Assembly: GCA_963971285.1 (NCBI GenBank)
Contig: OZ020255.1
Location: 19,561,046-19,625,045 of the forward strand
Direction of reading: 5' to 3'
DNA length: 64,000 bases
DNA from: Astropecten irregularis
Taxonomy: Eukaryota > Echinodermata > Asteroidea > Paxillosida > Astropectinidae
Part shown: positions 1-12,063 of the stretch, in pieces
How the letters are laid out: each line of letters starts with the position of its first letter
How positions within the stretch are numbered: the stretch's first letter is position 1
Position numbers and translations under genes: made by a program
The notes under the pieces: model-generated
Database searches by the model: none
What the model was told of the DNA's origin: nothing
The model's input: the letters and a program-made list of their open reading frames with translations, nothing else

Positions 1-1079
1 TTACTGGTTGGGCCTAGCAACTGAAAAGCCTGACCAGCCCCAGGTCTTGAGGCCTGTAATCCTCCTTTCAGCCTTGAGTTTCACTAAACCAGAGCTGCTC
101 AAAATCAGTAAAGCCTGGCTTCTAGATACAGTCCACAATCAATGCTAATTCAATTCAGCGATCAGGTTAGTGCCAACTATGATCTAGAACACGAAGGGGC
201 TTGAAGTTGATGGTTTTAATACTGCCATGGATTATAGAAGCCCAAGAGCCCAGGCAAAGCTAGGGCCTGTCCCTTCAATGGCTGGGCCCTACCAACATTT
301 AAGTGTTTCTCCCTTAACAGGTCATATGGGTAGCTGGCCGGAGATGGTTCATTCAGATTTCAAAGGAGGATGAACGACGATGAACTCACATGAGGCAGTT
401 GAATTTGTCCGTGTTTGAGTCCAGATGGACACAGATATGCTGCTTCAGGAGGAACAGACAAACATCCCTTGCTGCCGTCCAGTCAGGAAGGCCAAGCTTG
501 ACCCTAAACTGCTCTCCGACATAATTCATGATGCTCTGCTGCGTCATGGGACCTTGAACCTGGCCCTGTCGAAGCATCTCAGTAACACAGCTGCACGAGA
601 TGAAAGGAAAGACGTCATCAGGGCCCAATTTCATAGCACTGCTTACCGTAAGCACCAAATCAGCCCTTACATAAGCAGAACATTTGTGCTTATCAGATCT
701 TAATTAAGACTTGCATCGTGGAAGTACTAAAAGAAGGTAGGTTTGCAGTGACGCCATGTAATCTCTTCTGTGAGAGTGTGTGGTTCTGAGAAGAACCGTT
801 GGTATTATCTCCAGATCCAGTTTCATGGTTTAGCAAGGAATTTTCAGTTGTGATCAATCCTTATATACTCTGCTAGCATGGACATTTGGCGCTAATCCTG
901 AAATTTGTCGTCTAGATAAGTGAAGTGAACAGCAGAAATGTTTCTTACCCGATAAGAAATGTGTCTTGCTCTTTCCCCTTCAGCAGTTCATTGTAGATAT
1001 GCTGATCTGTTGTCTCCAACAACGCCTAATGAAAGCAGACAAATTATTACAGTCAATTATAAAAAAGGTAACTTCCTCA

Positions 1080-1111
<32 letters not shown>

Positions 1112-4100
1112 GACATTTATAAAGCGCCAAAATCAAAACGTTTGCTCTAAGGCGCTGAGGCACAAAATACCGACCCTGAAGTAATGCAGTTTGACAATAT
1201 GTTCAGCAGGGTATGAGAGATTCAAGTTATTGCAGTCGGATATTAAAAAGGTTTCCTCCAACAAAATACCGACTCTGAACCGAGATTTAAGTATAAAACT
1301 TTTTTTATCTGACCAAAAAGAAGGAATTAACTGTGCATTACCTTCAGAATTGTAATCAAGGAAATGAAGAACATTTCTCGACGGCATGTGAAGCTGACGA
1401 CAATTGCACCATTGCTCATGTAGTGAAGGATTATATTCTGTTTGATGGCAGATAAATATGACACAAAAAGAAAGAATTGAAGCTTAATACAAAGATAAGA
1501 TCGGCTATGATAAGATTTCCATGGATTTTGATTACACACTTGAACAGCTGCATGAAAGTGAAAATCACCCAAAATATCACAGAATGGTCAGGTGGGATGT
1601 GAACCTACCAACTTCACAGTAGCTTAGGATTCTTTCCCTCTGTCTCAGTACTCAAACCTACAAAAATTCTGGTTGTTTTCCTTGTTGTAAACTTCGATGA
1701 CACACTAACTTTGAATTGCTGGACAATTGGGGATTGGGGATTCTCACCTCCCTTTTGTGATATCAACTCCCATTTGGCATGGTGTATTAAACAGGAGGTC
1801 GTGGGTTCCAACCCCACCCGAACCAGTATATGATTGTATTCACGTGCACTCAAAACACACTGAGCATGCAGTGCTGATACACATCAGTGAAGGGCAAGCC
1901 TAATTTAAAACTATAAACAATCTATCATTGACATTCTATCAACCTATGATGCATTGTTATTCAATAGTTGTGGCACTGAGAGAGTTACCAAGTTTGAAAA
2001 ATAAAAATAAAAACCAACTCCTACTTACAGAGGATGTCTGGTCGTTCTTGACACATCTCATGGTCACACCAAACTCAGTGAATCCACGGCCCCTGGACTT
2101 CCACTTGTTTCTGTTGATGGCCATCGGCTGAAAAGACAAAAACAGGAACTTCAATGCCCAGTCTGTTACATCAAAACTTGAATTTAAGCAGGAAAGTTCA
2201 ATTTTTACCCAATTCTCCCACCCACTCACCCAGATGAATAAGTTTATGTGTCCTCAAACAACGAGAAAAGTCTCATTCACTTGCAATAAAGGATGCAACG
2301 TCTGCAAGTGATACATGAGTAAATCCAGAGCAAAGAGGAAACTGACTTGGTTGTGAACCCGGGACGGAAAAACACCCCCCCCCCCCCCCCTCCGACAAAC
2401 TAAAGTCTAAAGTCTGAGAACATAAAGAGCCAATGGAATCAAAACCTGGGAGCATCAAGAAAATCGACTCTCTGTTGAGGAACTTACATAGTTCCTCCTA
2501 GGAATGATCAGCATTCGGATGATGCGCTCGATGCCGTTGACGACAAAGTATCCTCCCATCTCCTCCGCCTCCTCACGATGACGAATCAGTTGAGATGGGG
2601 ACAGCTTGTTCAGGTTGCAGTTGTCCGACTAACACCAAGATCATGAGATTAGCAAAAATAACAAAACTTCGGAAAGATATTTTTCAAAAATGTCACTTTG
2701 TTAAGACAAAATGTGTTGAGTACCGTAGCATGGTGTGTCGCACTCAAGCTCTTGTGGTCAATCTACAGACTGGGTTCGAATCCAACCATGGGCTAGTGGT
2801 GCTTGCATCCTTGGGCAAGACGCTTTGTTACATATTGCTTCTCTCCACCCGTGAGGGTAGAGATGGCCTTGTGCTTGATTAGCCTTTGTGCACCTTACAG
2901 AAGTATAGCCCCCCCCACTCATTGAATTGAAATGGTTCCAGAAGTGTGAATGTAGCCCAATGACCAGGAACAAACAATATATGCATTTGAATGGAGCGCC
3001 AGATACTGGTGTGGTATACAATTATTACCATTAAAATTGCACTTGACGTTCTGTTTTTTTAAAATAAAACCGTCTAGTTTCACATTTCACAGACAGTGGC
3101 ATCTGAATTACCTTGACCATGATGGGCACTTCACCGATAGTCAGGTCTTTGGTCCCTTGCTTTCCCTTGTTGGTTCTCCACATGATGCTGACCTGTAGCT
3201 TCGCTCGATATGATGAACGCTTCTGCCGACACTGTTTAGAGAAACATTCCAGAATCAGTTTGTTGCAATGAATCAAGATTCTCTTTGTACTTTAATACCT
3301 TGAATGGGAGATTTTGGAGCTGGGTCTTCAACTTGATAGAGTACGCACACAACTCGGGCATGCTCACAATTGCACACGCATGCTTAGAACTAGCAAAAAA
3401 GAGACTTCAGTCTTCTGCCGACAAAGTCTCAAAAGTCTCCCATTGTTCCCGGAGATTTTTTGCTAAACACTGCATACTGGGTAGGCTTGGGCGGTTCCAG
3501 AATTTTCGGAGCCGGTTCCGGTTCCAATCTGGAATTGCGATTCCAAGATAGAACCGCAGGTCCAGAGACTCAAAGAAAAACATAAGATTCAATATAAAAC
3601 ATTAAAAAAATAAAGAAAAACATAAGAATTACGTCTTTCGCCATACAGCGTGTGGTTTCAACCTTTGATTCAACTGTCCAATGGGTCTTAAAATTATTTG
3701 CAATGGGTATATTAAAAAAAAATACTAGTTTTGTCATGGCAAAACTATTCAGTGGTTGATTTATTCTTGCAGGGATATCATGATTAATGATATAATTGGT
3801 CTTTCAAGAAGTAGTTTTAGGTATCTTCCACAGTGTTTTCATTTAATAATGACCTCTAGACGAATTTATCTGAAACACGCCGCCCAATGCTCACTAATGG
3901 AATAGTCGACCACGTGTTTACAAGACTTTGGCAAGTCTGGACAAGTGCCAAAACCTATGGCCCCGCAACATGAATAACGTCGGTGCGTAATGTACCCGTG
4001 TACATGTACAGAGCAATGACGATCGACCTGGCTGGACAAGTGCCAAAAATATTGTGGCCCCGCACCATGGATAACTTCAGTACGCAATACATGCAATGCT

Positions 4101-7100
4101 TAGCAGACCCAGGCACTGGTACAGTGTGCGAGACACTGGACCCAGGCTCCCCGCATGGGAATCGCCTTGGACTCGGGCGTCATTTTGGGAACCGCTGGAC
4201 TCGGGCGTCATTTAGGAACCGCTGAACTCGGGCTTCATTTTGGAACCGCTGGAATCTGGCCTCGTATGGGACTCACTGGAATCGGGCCTCGTATGGGTCT
4301 CGCTGGAATCGGGCCTCATATCGGAATCGTTGGAGCCGGCTCCAGAGCAAATTACAGGTGTAGCGTGCTAGCACAGCGGACTTGTGATAAACTATAACTG
4401 GGTGCGTGTTCAGCATGGGTCGTTGGAAGGGAGTTGGTGGGGGATTTTTTTTATTGGGGAAAAAGACTTACGATGTTACTATACAAATATAACCTTTCTA
4501 TATAATAATACATGTATTAATATGGATAGTGGACAAACACTTATTTATAATTAAATTGTTAAAATACTGATGCTAATCGTAAAATATTCATGGAACCGCC
4601 GAACCGCTAACAATATTTAAACATGGAGGAAAGAAACATTCCGAAATATTCCATTCAAATAAAAACATTCTGAAATAGTACGAACTTGGAACAAAGTTGG
4701 AAGACACTACATTTTAATATCTGTGCTTCGTTGACCTTGTCAAAATTATGACATTCTAGAAAAACGCCTGGCACAATTCCAATTACATGAAGACCGAGCA
4801 CGCGGTCAGTCCGCACGGCACCGGCACCACGTGCATGTTCGAGAGCCTTCTTTTGTCTGATCTTTGGTTATAAAATTATCCATGGTCAGGGGCCCCGCGA
4901 AATTTTTATGTTTACTTAACGCGCTCCCTGTTGTCATGGTTGTGGTCTGTGTAGATGTACGTGCAGACAATGAGAAGTGGTTGCCTTAAAACTATCCATG
5001 TTATGGGGCCACAATATTCTCGGAAATCACGCTCTCAGACAGGATAAACACGTGCGCAAGATAGCTGTGTGCAGCGTGCATTGCCTATGCACCGTGGGGA
5101 GACTGCACATGCAAGCGCCTTGTGTGTGTAAGGAATCGGGTTTCACTCGCTAGCGCTCGGAATCGGGCTTCACTTTGGAATCGCGTAATGACTCAGGCCT
5201 TGGAATCGGGCGTCATTATCTCGGAACCGGGCGTTGGGTGTTGGAATCGCGGTGAGGTGGGTACCCGGTTCCACTCAAAATTTGACTCGCGGTTCCGGTT
5301 CCCATTTTGGAATCGCGATTCCACTCGGAACCGCCGGAACCGCCCAAGCCTAATACTGGGCTAGTACTATTTCAAGCCCTGCTGAGGTTGGATTCGAACC
5401 CATGATCTCCAGTTTGCTTGTTCAGATACCCGACCAACTGATGGTCTGATTCTGATCCAATATCAAAACAGGCAAAGCAGTCAATCATTGATGTCATGAT
5501 TTTATTTCAAAGTGGGAGATGTTCTCATTTCAATAATGGTTGCAAGGGTTTCTCAGGTCAATCCACTTACCTCAGCTGGGTACATCTTGAGGGTCGCTGC
5601 ATGACGGTTTAAATAGGAGACTATTGGCAAGCCAATGGATGCCTCCTACAAACATAAAAACAAAATTAAGGAAATTAATGTTCGGAATTAAAATATCTTG
5701 GGCTCGGAGGAACAGATGCAATTGAAAGTGCAATCCTCAGAGTTAGGAGGGCCTGACATCTTTCTCAAAGGGCCTCAAATGCTCCTGCTGGGATCAAAAC
5801 ATCAGACCCTCTGAACTCTTTACATATTTTTCAGGTCATTATTATTGTTTGATGAACATTTTGCAGCAGAACTTTACTACTTGTACTCAAGGAACTGTTT
5901 GGGGCGATTATAAACTTCGGGACCCTCCTGTGTTTCTATCATGTGCACAGCATGCGCACCCGAACGTATTCATTCACAGCCATTCGGGCGTGTGATAAAA
6001 ACACTGGCACTGGAGAGTTCCAAACTTAACAATCGCTATGTTTGGTAGATTCAGGCAGGTTCCTAACCTAGCCCTGTGCAAACGGCGATAAAGAAAACAA
6101 AACATTTCAATACCGTGAATCCAAATAATATTCTGTCTCCATTTCCGATATCAAACTCCACCGGTTGAATGTTCACAGTAGCCAGTGAAAGGCCTTCCTT
6201 CAGGAAGTAGTTGAAGGACTCGATGTGTGGTTTGACCAGATCTTGCAGAGGCTAAAGAAAGGAATGTACAATGGCATACGATTAGGAGACCGGTGTGAGT
6301 AAATGGGGCGTGTCTGGGCTAGTGTATGATTACCGGTAGGCCTACTGTCATGAATACTAAGTATTGCCTAGGTGGTAAGCCTGGTAACAGATCAACTCGC
6401 CTCCTATCTGACTCGCCTCTTACCGAGGCTCGCCCCTTACCAACTCGCCCCCTTGCCAACTCCCCTCCTGACTGACTCGCCCCTTACCAACTTGCCTCCT
6501 CCCCGACTCGGCCCTGGCTGACTCGCCCCCTAGCCGACTCGCCCCCTCCCCGTCTCGCCCCATGACCGACTTTTGTATTATTTGTCATTATGACGATGTT
6601 TCTGAGTTTTTGTGATGTTTTGAGATACACTGTATAGGCCTAGTACTATTTTTTGTTTCTATGATGTTTTTTCTTCAAATATTTTGTTGACCTTTTTTTT
6701 AAAAGTAGGCCTACTTTTACTTTATTAAGTTGTATCGGTGTTTGTTTTAAGTTTTGTTTACAGTGTTGTTATTGACGTGTTTTTCTTGTTAATTTAAGTT
6801 GCGTTTTTGACATTTTGTGTTTTGGTTCTGCGATGGAAATAAATTAGGCCTAGGCCTAGGCCTACTTGAACTGCGATAAAAGTCAAACCACAAGTTTGTT
6901 TGTGGACTTTGAATAAATTGGGGGCGAGTCGGGGAGGGGGCAAGTCGGTCAGGGGACGAGTCGGGGAGGGGGTGAGTTGCTCAGCAGCGAGTCGGCCAGG
7001 GGGCGAGTTGGTCAGGGGAAAGTTGTTAACTTAAGCGACGAGTCGGTCAGGGGGAGAGTTGGCAAGGGGGCGAGTCGGTATGGGGCGAGTAGGCTAGGGG

Positions 7101-7397
7101 GGCGAGTTGACTTGTATTTCATTTGTAATTGTAGGCATGGCTGTACTGGCTGTACCGTGCAGGCGCGAGGCGTGCACGCGTATTTTAAATTTAAATACGG
7201 GGCACGACGCAAAATGTGTTAATTTTTAACGCCTCCATTCCTTCTTTTCTGCAGACCGATCTGCGGTACTATAACTCAAAACTGTCTAATATCCCTCCAC
7301 GACCTGTCAGAACTCTCACAAATCTCACCTGATGTTGTTTTGCAGCCAATTTTCTAAAGTTGTCGGAGTGCAAATGTTTTAAGCTGAGCGCCGCCAT
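1..7397 (-). CDS. POLR1B: RNA polymerase I subunit RPA2/POLR1B, 5' part (nine exons, runs off left edge)
   Basis: Second-largest, catalytic-core subunit of nucleolar RNA polymerase I, which makes pre-rRNA. Exons in order on the minus strand: 7397-7329, 6251-6114, 5645-5571, 3231-3112, 2628-2488, 2127-2029, 1437-1342, 1025-949 and 590-390; all have AG/GT borders and compatible phases. They encode about 338 of the roughly 1,130 residues usual for the family. Recognisable blocks in order are HIESFNYFL, a [20 protein letters not shown] protrusion segment, [37 protein letters not shown] and [16 protein letters not shown]. The start is the ATG at 7397-7395 inside AAGATGGCGGC, a YY1-type initiator context. 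The last donor is at 389, so the lobe, hybrid-binding, clamp and zinc-ribbon regions lie outside the window. The 2.3-kb intron between 3231 and 5571 is mostly a hAT-like element. The family assignment is very secure; the 5' UTR is not delimited. Confidence 0.95.
4..294. mobile_element. Foldback/MITE copy 1 (terminal inverted repeats CTGGTTGGGCC...)
   Basis: The left end CTGGTTGGGCCTAGCAACTG is matched, inverted and imperfectly, by the right end near 255-294. Interior blocks (ggaggatt-caggcct, agccaggctt, gatcatagttggca-like) reappear in opposite orientation at 55899-56212. The copy lies downstream of the last visible POLR1B exon, in an intron. It has no coding capacity. Confidence 0.6.
732..812. 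repeat. 80-bp interspersed repeat, second copy at 46056-46135
   Basis: The block ggtttgcagtgac...ctcttctgtgagagtgtg and ggttctgagaagaaccg is nearly identical to 46056-46135. It includes the short hairpin GGTTCTgaGAAGAACC. This copy sits in a POLR1B intron and ends before the longer hairpin seen in the 46-kb copy. Confidence 0.7.
1790..1908. repeat. Half copy of the palindromic repeat seen at 61241-61498
   Basis: It contains aggtcgtgggttccaa, tcacgtgcactca, cagtgctgata and tgaagggcaagcctaattt. These correspond to one arm of the long palindrome at 61241-61498. It lies in a POLR1B intron. Confidence 0.6.
2722..3020 (+). repeat. tRNA-headed SINE family A, 5'-truncated copy
   Basis: It shares tcttgtggtcaatctacag, the box-B-like GGTTCGAATCC, ttgggcaagacgctttgt, gtgagggtagagatgg and ccaatgaccagg with copies at 39116, 59090 and 61777. 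It lies in the POLR1B intron between the exons at 2628 and 3112. It is a retroposon, not a functional tRNA gene. Confidence 0.75.
3482..5352. mobile_element. Non-autonomous hAT-like transposon with perfect 8-bp target-site duplication
   Basis: The termini TAGGCTTGGGCGGTTCC (left) and its exact reverse complement (right) are flanked by ATACTGGG at 3474-3481 and 5353-5360. An 8-bp duplication is the hAT hallmark. Both sub-terminal regions are rich in ggaaccg/cggttcc words, and 4150-4335 holds degenerate direct repeats of about 30 bp (ggaatcgggcctcgtatggg-like). Short ORFs over this array are repeat artefacts. No transposase remains in the 1,871 bp. The element fills most of a POLR1B intron. Confidence 0.88.
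5380..5455 (-). repeat. tRNA-derived SINE fragment (family B)
   Basis: The reverse complement reads as a tRNA-like half with box B GGGTTCGAATCC preceded by a box-A-like TCAGTTGGTCGGGTA. It immediately follows the hAT target-site duplication. It lacks the mature cloverleaf and is best read as a SINE remnant. Confidence 0.5.
6392..7110. mobile_element. Transposon-like element with inverted GC-rich minisatellite arrays at both ends
   Basis: Positions 6392-6570 hold about ten degenerate copies of a 17-19-bp unit (cgactcgccccctnnc). Positions 6915-7110 hold the same unit in reverse complement (ggggcgagtcggnnagg). A 340-bp AT-rich core separates the arrays. The outermost ends, TCAACTCGCC and GGCGAGTTGA, are exact inverse matches. 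I saw no clear target-site duplication. The element lies in POLR1B intron 1. Confidence 0.65.
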
Positions 7398-8016
7398 CTT
7401 GAAAACATGCCCATGTGCTTTCACTGGTTACGAAATTAGCTGCGGTCAATTTCCGCGTAAAACCGCAATGTACCAGCGAATTTAAGGATGTATGGAACGC
7501 AGAGAAGACAAAACTGAAAGTTACCCCGTGTGATGTGACATTAATAATGACGTGACAATAAGCTTGTAAGCCGAATCATAGCTGCTGTTGGGATTGAGTA
7601 AATTATACTATCAGTATTTTCACTATTTTGCTCTGAACATTAATTTAGTAAGTGAGTTTATTATTTTAATGATCAAATTTAGTGCATACTTCACGAACTT
7701 GGCATTTTTGTAGCTAAATAATCTAAGAAAATAACACGATTTTACAACAACCCTTTTATTTCTTGCCCTTTGGCTATAATACATGTACAAGAAAGTTTTT
7801 CCACGTGACCATACTGACCGTTCGATTAGTGTAATAGGGGATTATTGTTTATTCATTCGGCGTTCCATATTATATTGGTGTCATTCTGGCTACGTGATGG
7901 GGCTAGGCGCGGCGTTATCGACGCTACGTAGACGAAGCCGCCATTTTGAGCTGTAGCCAATACATTGCAAACAGCTAGGCCAAAAAAATCGAGAAAGTTT
8001 GTTTTGGATTTTCACC
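7398..8016. promoter_or_regulatory. Head-to-head (bidirectional) promoter region between POLR1B and the SANT-like gene
   Basis: Only 619 bp separate the two divergent start codons. The POLR1B start lies in AAGATGGCGGC. A second match to the same YY1-type word (GCCGCCATTTTG, inverse orientation) lies near 7938-7949, close to the other gene, with a CCAAT box (gtagccaatac) just after it. No TATA box is evident. Transcription start sites cannot be fixed from sequence. Confidence 0.55.
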
Positions 8017-11000
8017 ATGAGCATGGACGCTGAAGAGATCAACAAGAGCCTGAAAAAGGCCATGGAGACCCCTGCTGCTGCCCTGGCTGATCATGCTTAT
8101 GAATCTGGCCAGGATACTCAGGATCAACAGGATCAACATGATCAAGAAGGCACAACCACCGTGCAAGTACAACACGAACACATCCTTCTACCGAGACCCA
8201 GACCTAAAGAGGAGCATTTTAAATGTACGTACTGTGTGCACCGCGCATCGGGAAGGTTGTCGTGGGGGCTCGTGAAGCGCGCGCCCCGGGAAGGGCCTGA
8301 GTGCCTGTCGCTGAGGCTTTGTGGTTTGTTACTTGGCGCGGGTTATTTTGAAGGAAATCGTAAATTTGAGAACCAAATAATACACGTGGATGAGTGCTTT
8401 TGTTTTTAACAATTACTAGCACAGCTACAGGTCTACTTTATAAAGTACAAACTGTATAAAATATCCTGCAGTTATCGGTTTTCGCTCCGATAAGAGGAAA
8501 GTTTCTCAAAAATGGAAACGAAATGGAATATCAGAAAATCACTCCTCACACCTTTCAACTGGACACTTCCAGATTATTATCTGTAAAAGTCCTCGAAGTT
8601 CAAGTCTTTTCTTTTAAAATATTGTCCGTCATTTACAGGGACACCAATTCCACTATGTAAACGCGACGTCATGTGTTTTCACCCCCTTGGCTGGGCGGCA
8701 AAGTTAATTGACATCGGAGTAGCTATGGCGCACCAAGTCACTCAAAAACGGCTGGAATATTGTCCTGACTCGATTCTTCTTACTAGGTCAATTGAGTTTA
8801 TTTTAAAAAGGTTCTAAAACAGTCTTGATTCCAAGATTGTGAATTATAGATAATTTATCAACAATATCATGCATGACATATTTAAAGGCAAATAAAATTA
8901 AATCTAAGTGTTTATCTTGATGCAAAATATTATCACAGCATTTTTCATAATATCTGGCATCATTATGAGAGGCCTAAACATGGATACATCAGCTTATCAA
9001 AGTAAAAATTTAAAGGAGAAAAACAAAACACCGTCACTCCGATTAGAGAAAGACTTTAACACTTTTGTCTCATTGGCACGCCATAAAAACCCAGATTGCA
9101 AAAGGGTCACATGACCTGCCGTCTGACATCGGAAGAATGAAAGTTGCTTGAGCAGACGACAGTTTAGTTTGGAATATTTGACCACAGATTGTGTCTTTTA
9201 TAAACGTTTGAACATTAGCCTTAAAATGCATTAGTAATATACACCCAAAATCACATAGTTTTTAACTTTTGAGTATCACTCACGACTGGAAACATTATTT
9301 TCAACATCCTGAATGTTGGAGATAGCCCTGAGTGTAGTCATCGCTTCAGGGATACTGATCACAAAGAATCTCGCACGATCTCGCGGTAAACGGGAGTCGA
9401 ATTTGGGGAGCGAAAACACATGTCGGGTGAAAACACATGACCGGACGATAGTTGAAATTTATAAATAAATATTAGGCCTAGGCCTAATTAACCTAGGCCC
9501 CCCTATTACTTAGGCTAGGCCTATTTCATTTTAATTATGATTGATGAATGATGTTATTGAAAACTTAAAATGCCTAGTTTTTCAAGGATAAATAATAATG
9601 GCCTATTACTTGTCAGTTGTCAGAATTGTTCCACAAATTAGTCTCAAACTGTTTTATTTGTAAACTAAAAACTAATTGTTTGCTTTTTGTTTGTTTTCTT
9701 TTTCCTTCTTTATTTTCACATTCAGGGACTGATGACGAGACAAGAACATTTCTGGAGCTTCGTAGGAAATACATCGACCGATTCTTCTGCGGGAAACGAG
9801 GAAACATTCAGAAAACATATGCGTGAGTATTCCCTAAAACTTCAATTGATGTTGTTGTTATTGTTGTTTTTATGGCATAAACAATTTAATTGGTTGTTGC
9901 TTTTTTACTGTCATTGTTAAGTTTATCCTCTTCTGTTCAATGTATTTTATCAATCGAAAAATGGGAACATTTAAACCCGTGGTTTTATAATGTATTTTCT
10001 GGCCTCACACGTTATATTTGATAATTGAGTGAACAAAGAAAAAATTACTGGAGCTGGATTCGAACCAGTGATATTGGTATACTTTGACAGAAAGGTAAAA
10101 AAGGTCACTAGAGGCCACCATAAAAGTCCTTGATTGAAATTGCTATTAATATTATCCAATTCCTTTGTTGGAAAGTAATATTAATTACTTTAAAACTGAG
10201 GTTTATCACTCTGCAACTGTCTGAATTAACTTCTGATGTGATTTCTTAAATTCTCATTTTGAAAGATATCAACATTGTCGTTTCTTAGAAATTATCCATA
10301 CATAACATATTCATTTCTATTTCTACTTAAAAAACTACATACATACATTGAACAAGATACTTAACATACTTTTTGACAATACAGTAACAAGAGGGAACAA
10401 TGATTATAATAATAAACATAAAGATCACAGAAACAACACTCAAGAGGTTTGAAGCTAAATAAAAAAGGCAGGTATAAATTAACACCTGACTCTTTTTAGG
10501 ATGTCAACATTAATATGAAGACATTGGTCTTGACTTTCAAACCTATTTGTGAAAATATTAAGTGTTGACTAAGTGCATCTTTGTTTCTTGATTGATTCTG
10601 TGATTGTTGTTTTTCTTGTTTGCAGCATAATTCTTGATGAGATGGGCTTGACTGGGAAGGTGACTCCGTCACAGGCTCGCAAGAAATGGAACAACATGTG
10701 TCAACTATACAGGGTATGAGTCTCCCTAACACTTTAGAAAAATAATCTTTGGCCCCCAGCTATGGCTGCCCCCATTGAGATCTGACTGGATTCCTACAAA
10801 CATCATCCTCTCATTCAATCAGTTTCACCACAAGAGTGTAATCCACATTGCTCTATGATTATAATAATGATATGATATATAATAAATGTTATTATTATCA
10901 TTGAATTGAATTGATGAAGTAGATTCATTTCAGAAAGTTGGGGCTAGTTGGTCTTCTTGTGATGAAAATAAGCTCCTCCAGTTTATCAATTGCTTTTCAA

Positions 11001-12063
11001 ACATCAAACTATAGTAATTTTTGGATGACTTATTCCTTAAACAGAGGCTTGTGAACCAGCCACAGTTTGATGCAGTAGACGGGAAGGCCTTCGTACCCTT
11101 GGTCACCTGGCCTTTCTTCAAAGACGTTGCTAAGACGATTGAGGTAGAGCCGCCACAAATGGCATCAGAATGCCCGCAGTTTGAAGGAGCAAGCTTGGAA
11201 GATCTGAGGTACAAAAAACGCCGAACATTCAGTCTGTTTTCTTCTTCCTTTTTTCAGAAATACATTTAAGCCCAGTGCAAACGTGTTTCAATCAGGGATG
11301 AGATTTCTCAGATTAAAATCTGATTTCACATTTTTTGTTTTGGATTTCAGATTTTTTTCCGCACAGGCTGTGTACAAAAGTATAGGAGATTTTCAGATTT
11401 CAGACTTTTTATGCTCCCTGTCAGCTGTTTTCAGACATTTTTATCATTGGTCAATCTCATCCCTGGTTTCAATAAAACCTCAATGGAAATGAATAAAAGT
11501 TGTGGAAAGTATTTAAGTTTTGTTCATAGCTACACAAGTTCAACTTACTTTTACCCCGCTCATCTCCGGTACTGGAGTTTGCAAGATTTTCATACTCGTA
11601 TAAATCACCTCTTGGAGTTATTGATGTATCGTGTCTGGAAGGTACCCGGTATACGTTTTTGGAAACTGCCAAAATCAATCAAAAAAAGTTTTTCATTTTG
11701 TGTCTAAAAAATAACCATGCGTTAATTTATTTAAAATGTTCATTTGAAGATCTTTATTTATGGAAAATGTAGAAGGTGTTAATTTGTAGATGGTGTGACA
11801 AGATATTATTTGAACTGTGCTAAATTTGTCTGAATTTCTTTTCTTCTACCAGCGAACAGATCAACGCTCGCATCATCCAAGTTGCCTTCCCCTCAGGGGA
11901 TGGCACGACAGAGAACGGAGGCCCGCCCGCCAAGAGACGGAAACGGAAGAAGAGGGAGCTCCTTGAGATGGTGGAGGAACTATCGGAGCTGACTAGGAAA
12001 CAGGAAGAGATAATGATTGCCAAGAACAAACTGACCATCAGGCTCCTTAGCCAAATGGTGTGA
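8017..12063 (+). CDS. Myb/SANT-like (trihelix-type) DNA-binding protein, five exons, 255 aa
   Basis: Exons 8017-8224, 9726-9822, 10626-10713, 11045-11208 and 11853-12063 total 768 nt and stay in frame throughout. Residues 1-69 are acidic and Gln/Asp-rich, low complexity. The exon 1/2 junction creates Trp70 in a WTDDETRTFLELR motif, the first helix of a Myb/SANT-like fold. The domain continues to about residue 131, with Trp123 in ARKKWNNMCQLYR. A basic stretch KRRKRKKR (213-220) looks like a nuclear localisation signal and is followed by a Glu/Leu/Lys helix (221-250), a likely coiled-coil dimerisation tail. This layout resembles metazoan MSANTD-type or transposase-derived nuclear proteins, so a sequence-specific nuclear role is inferred. 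I cannot name an orthologue. The start is the ATG at 8017; 8023 is a possible alternative. Confidence 0.85.
10020..10115 (-). repeat. tRNA-derived SINE fragment (family B), 3' half
   Basis: It carries gctggattcgaaccagtga (box B on the minus strand) preceded by gaacaaagaaaaaattac, the tail shared with copies at 35160 and 37600. It lies in intron 2 of the SANT-like gene. Confidence 0.5.
11293..11465. mobile_element. 173-bp hAT-like MITE with 8-bp target-site duplication
   Basis: The termini CAGGGATGAGATTT and AATCTCATCCCTG are inverted repeats. They are flanked by exact GTTTCAAT duplications at 11285-11292 and 11466-11473. The interior is rich in cagatttt words. It lies in intron 4 of the SANT-like gene and has no coding capacity. 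Confidence 0.85.

Noticed and set aside
3407..3592. Short ORFs across 3285-3592
   Set aside because: They straddle the left end of the hAT-like element and have no family similarity.
4155..4397. ORF with [20 protein letters not shown] repeats
   Set aside because: It is the tandem array inside the non-autonomous hAT-like element; no family similarity.
8670..9439. Inverted words CATGTGTTTTCACCC and GGGTGAAAACACATG 755 bp apart
   Set aside because: Only 15 bp match and neither flank extends the pairing; not enough to call an element.
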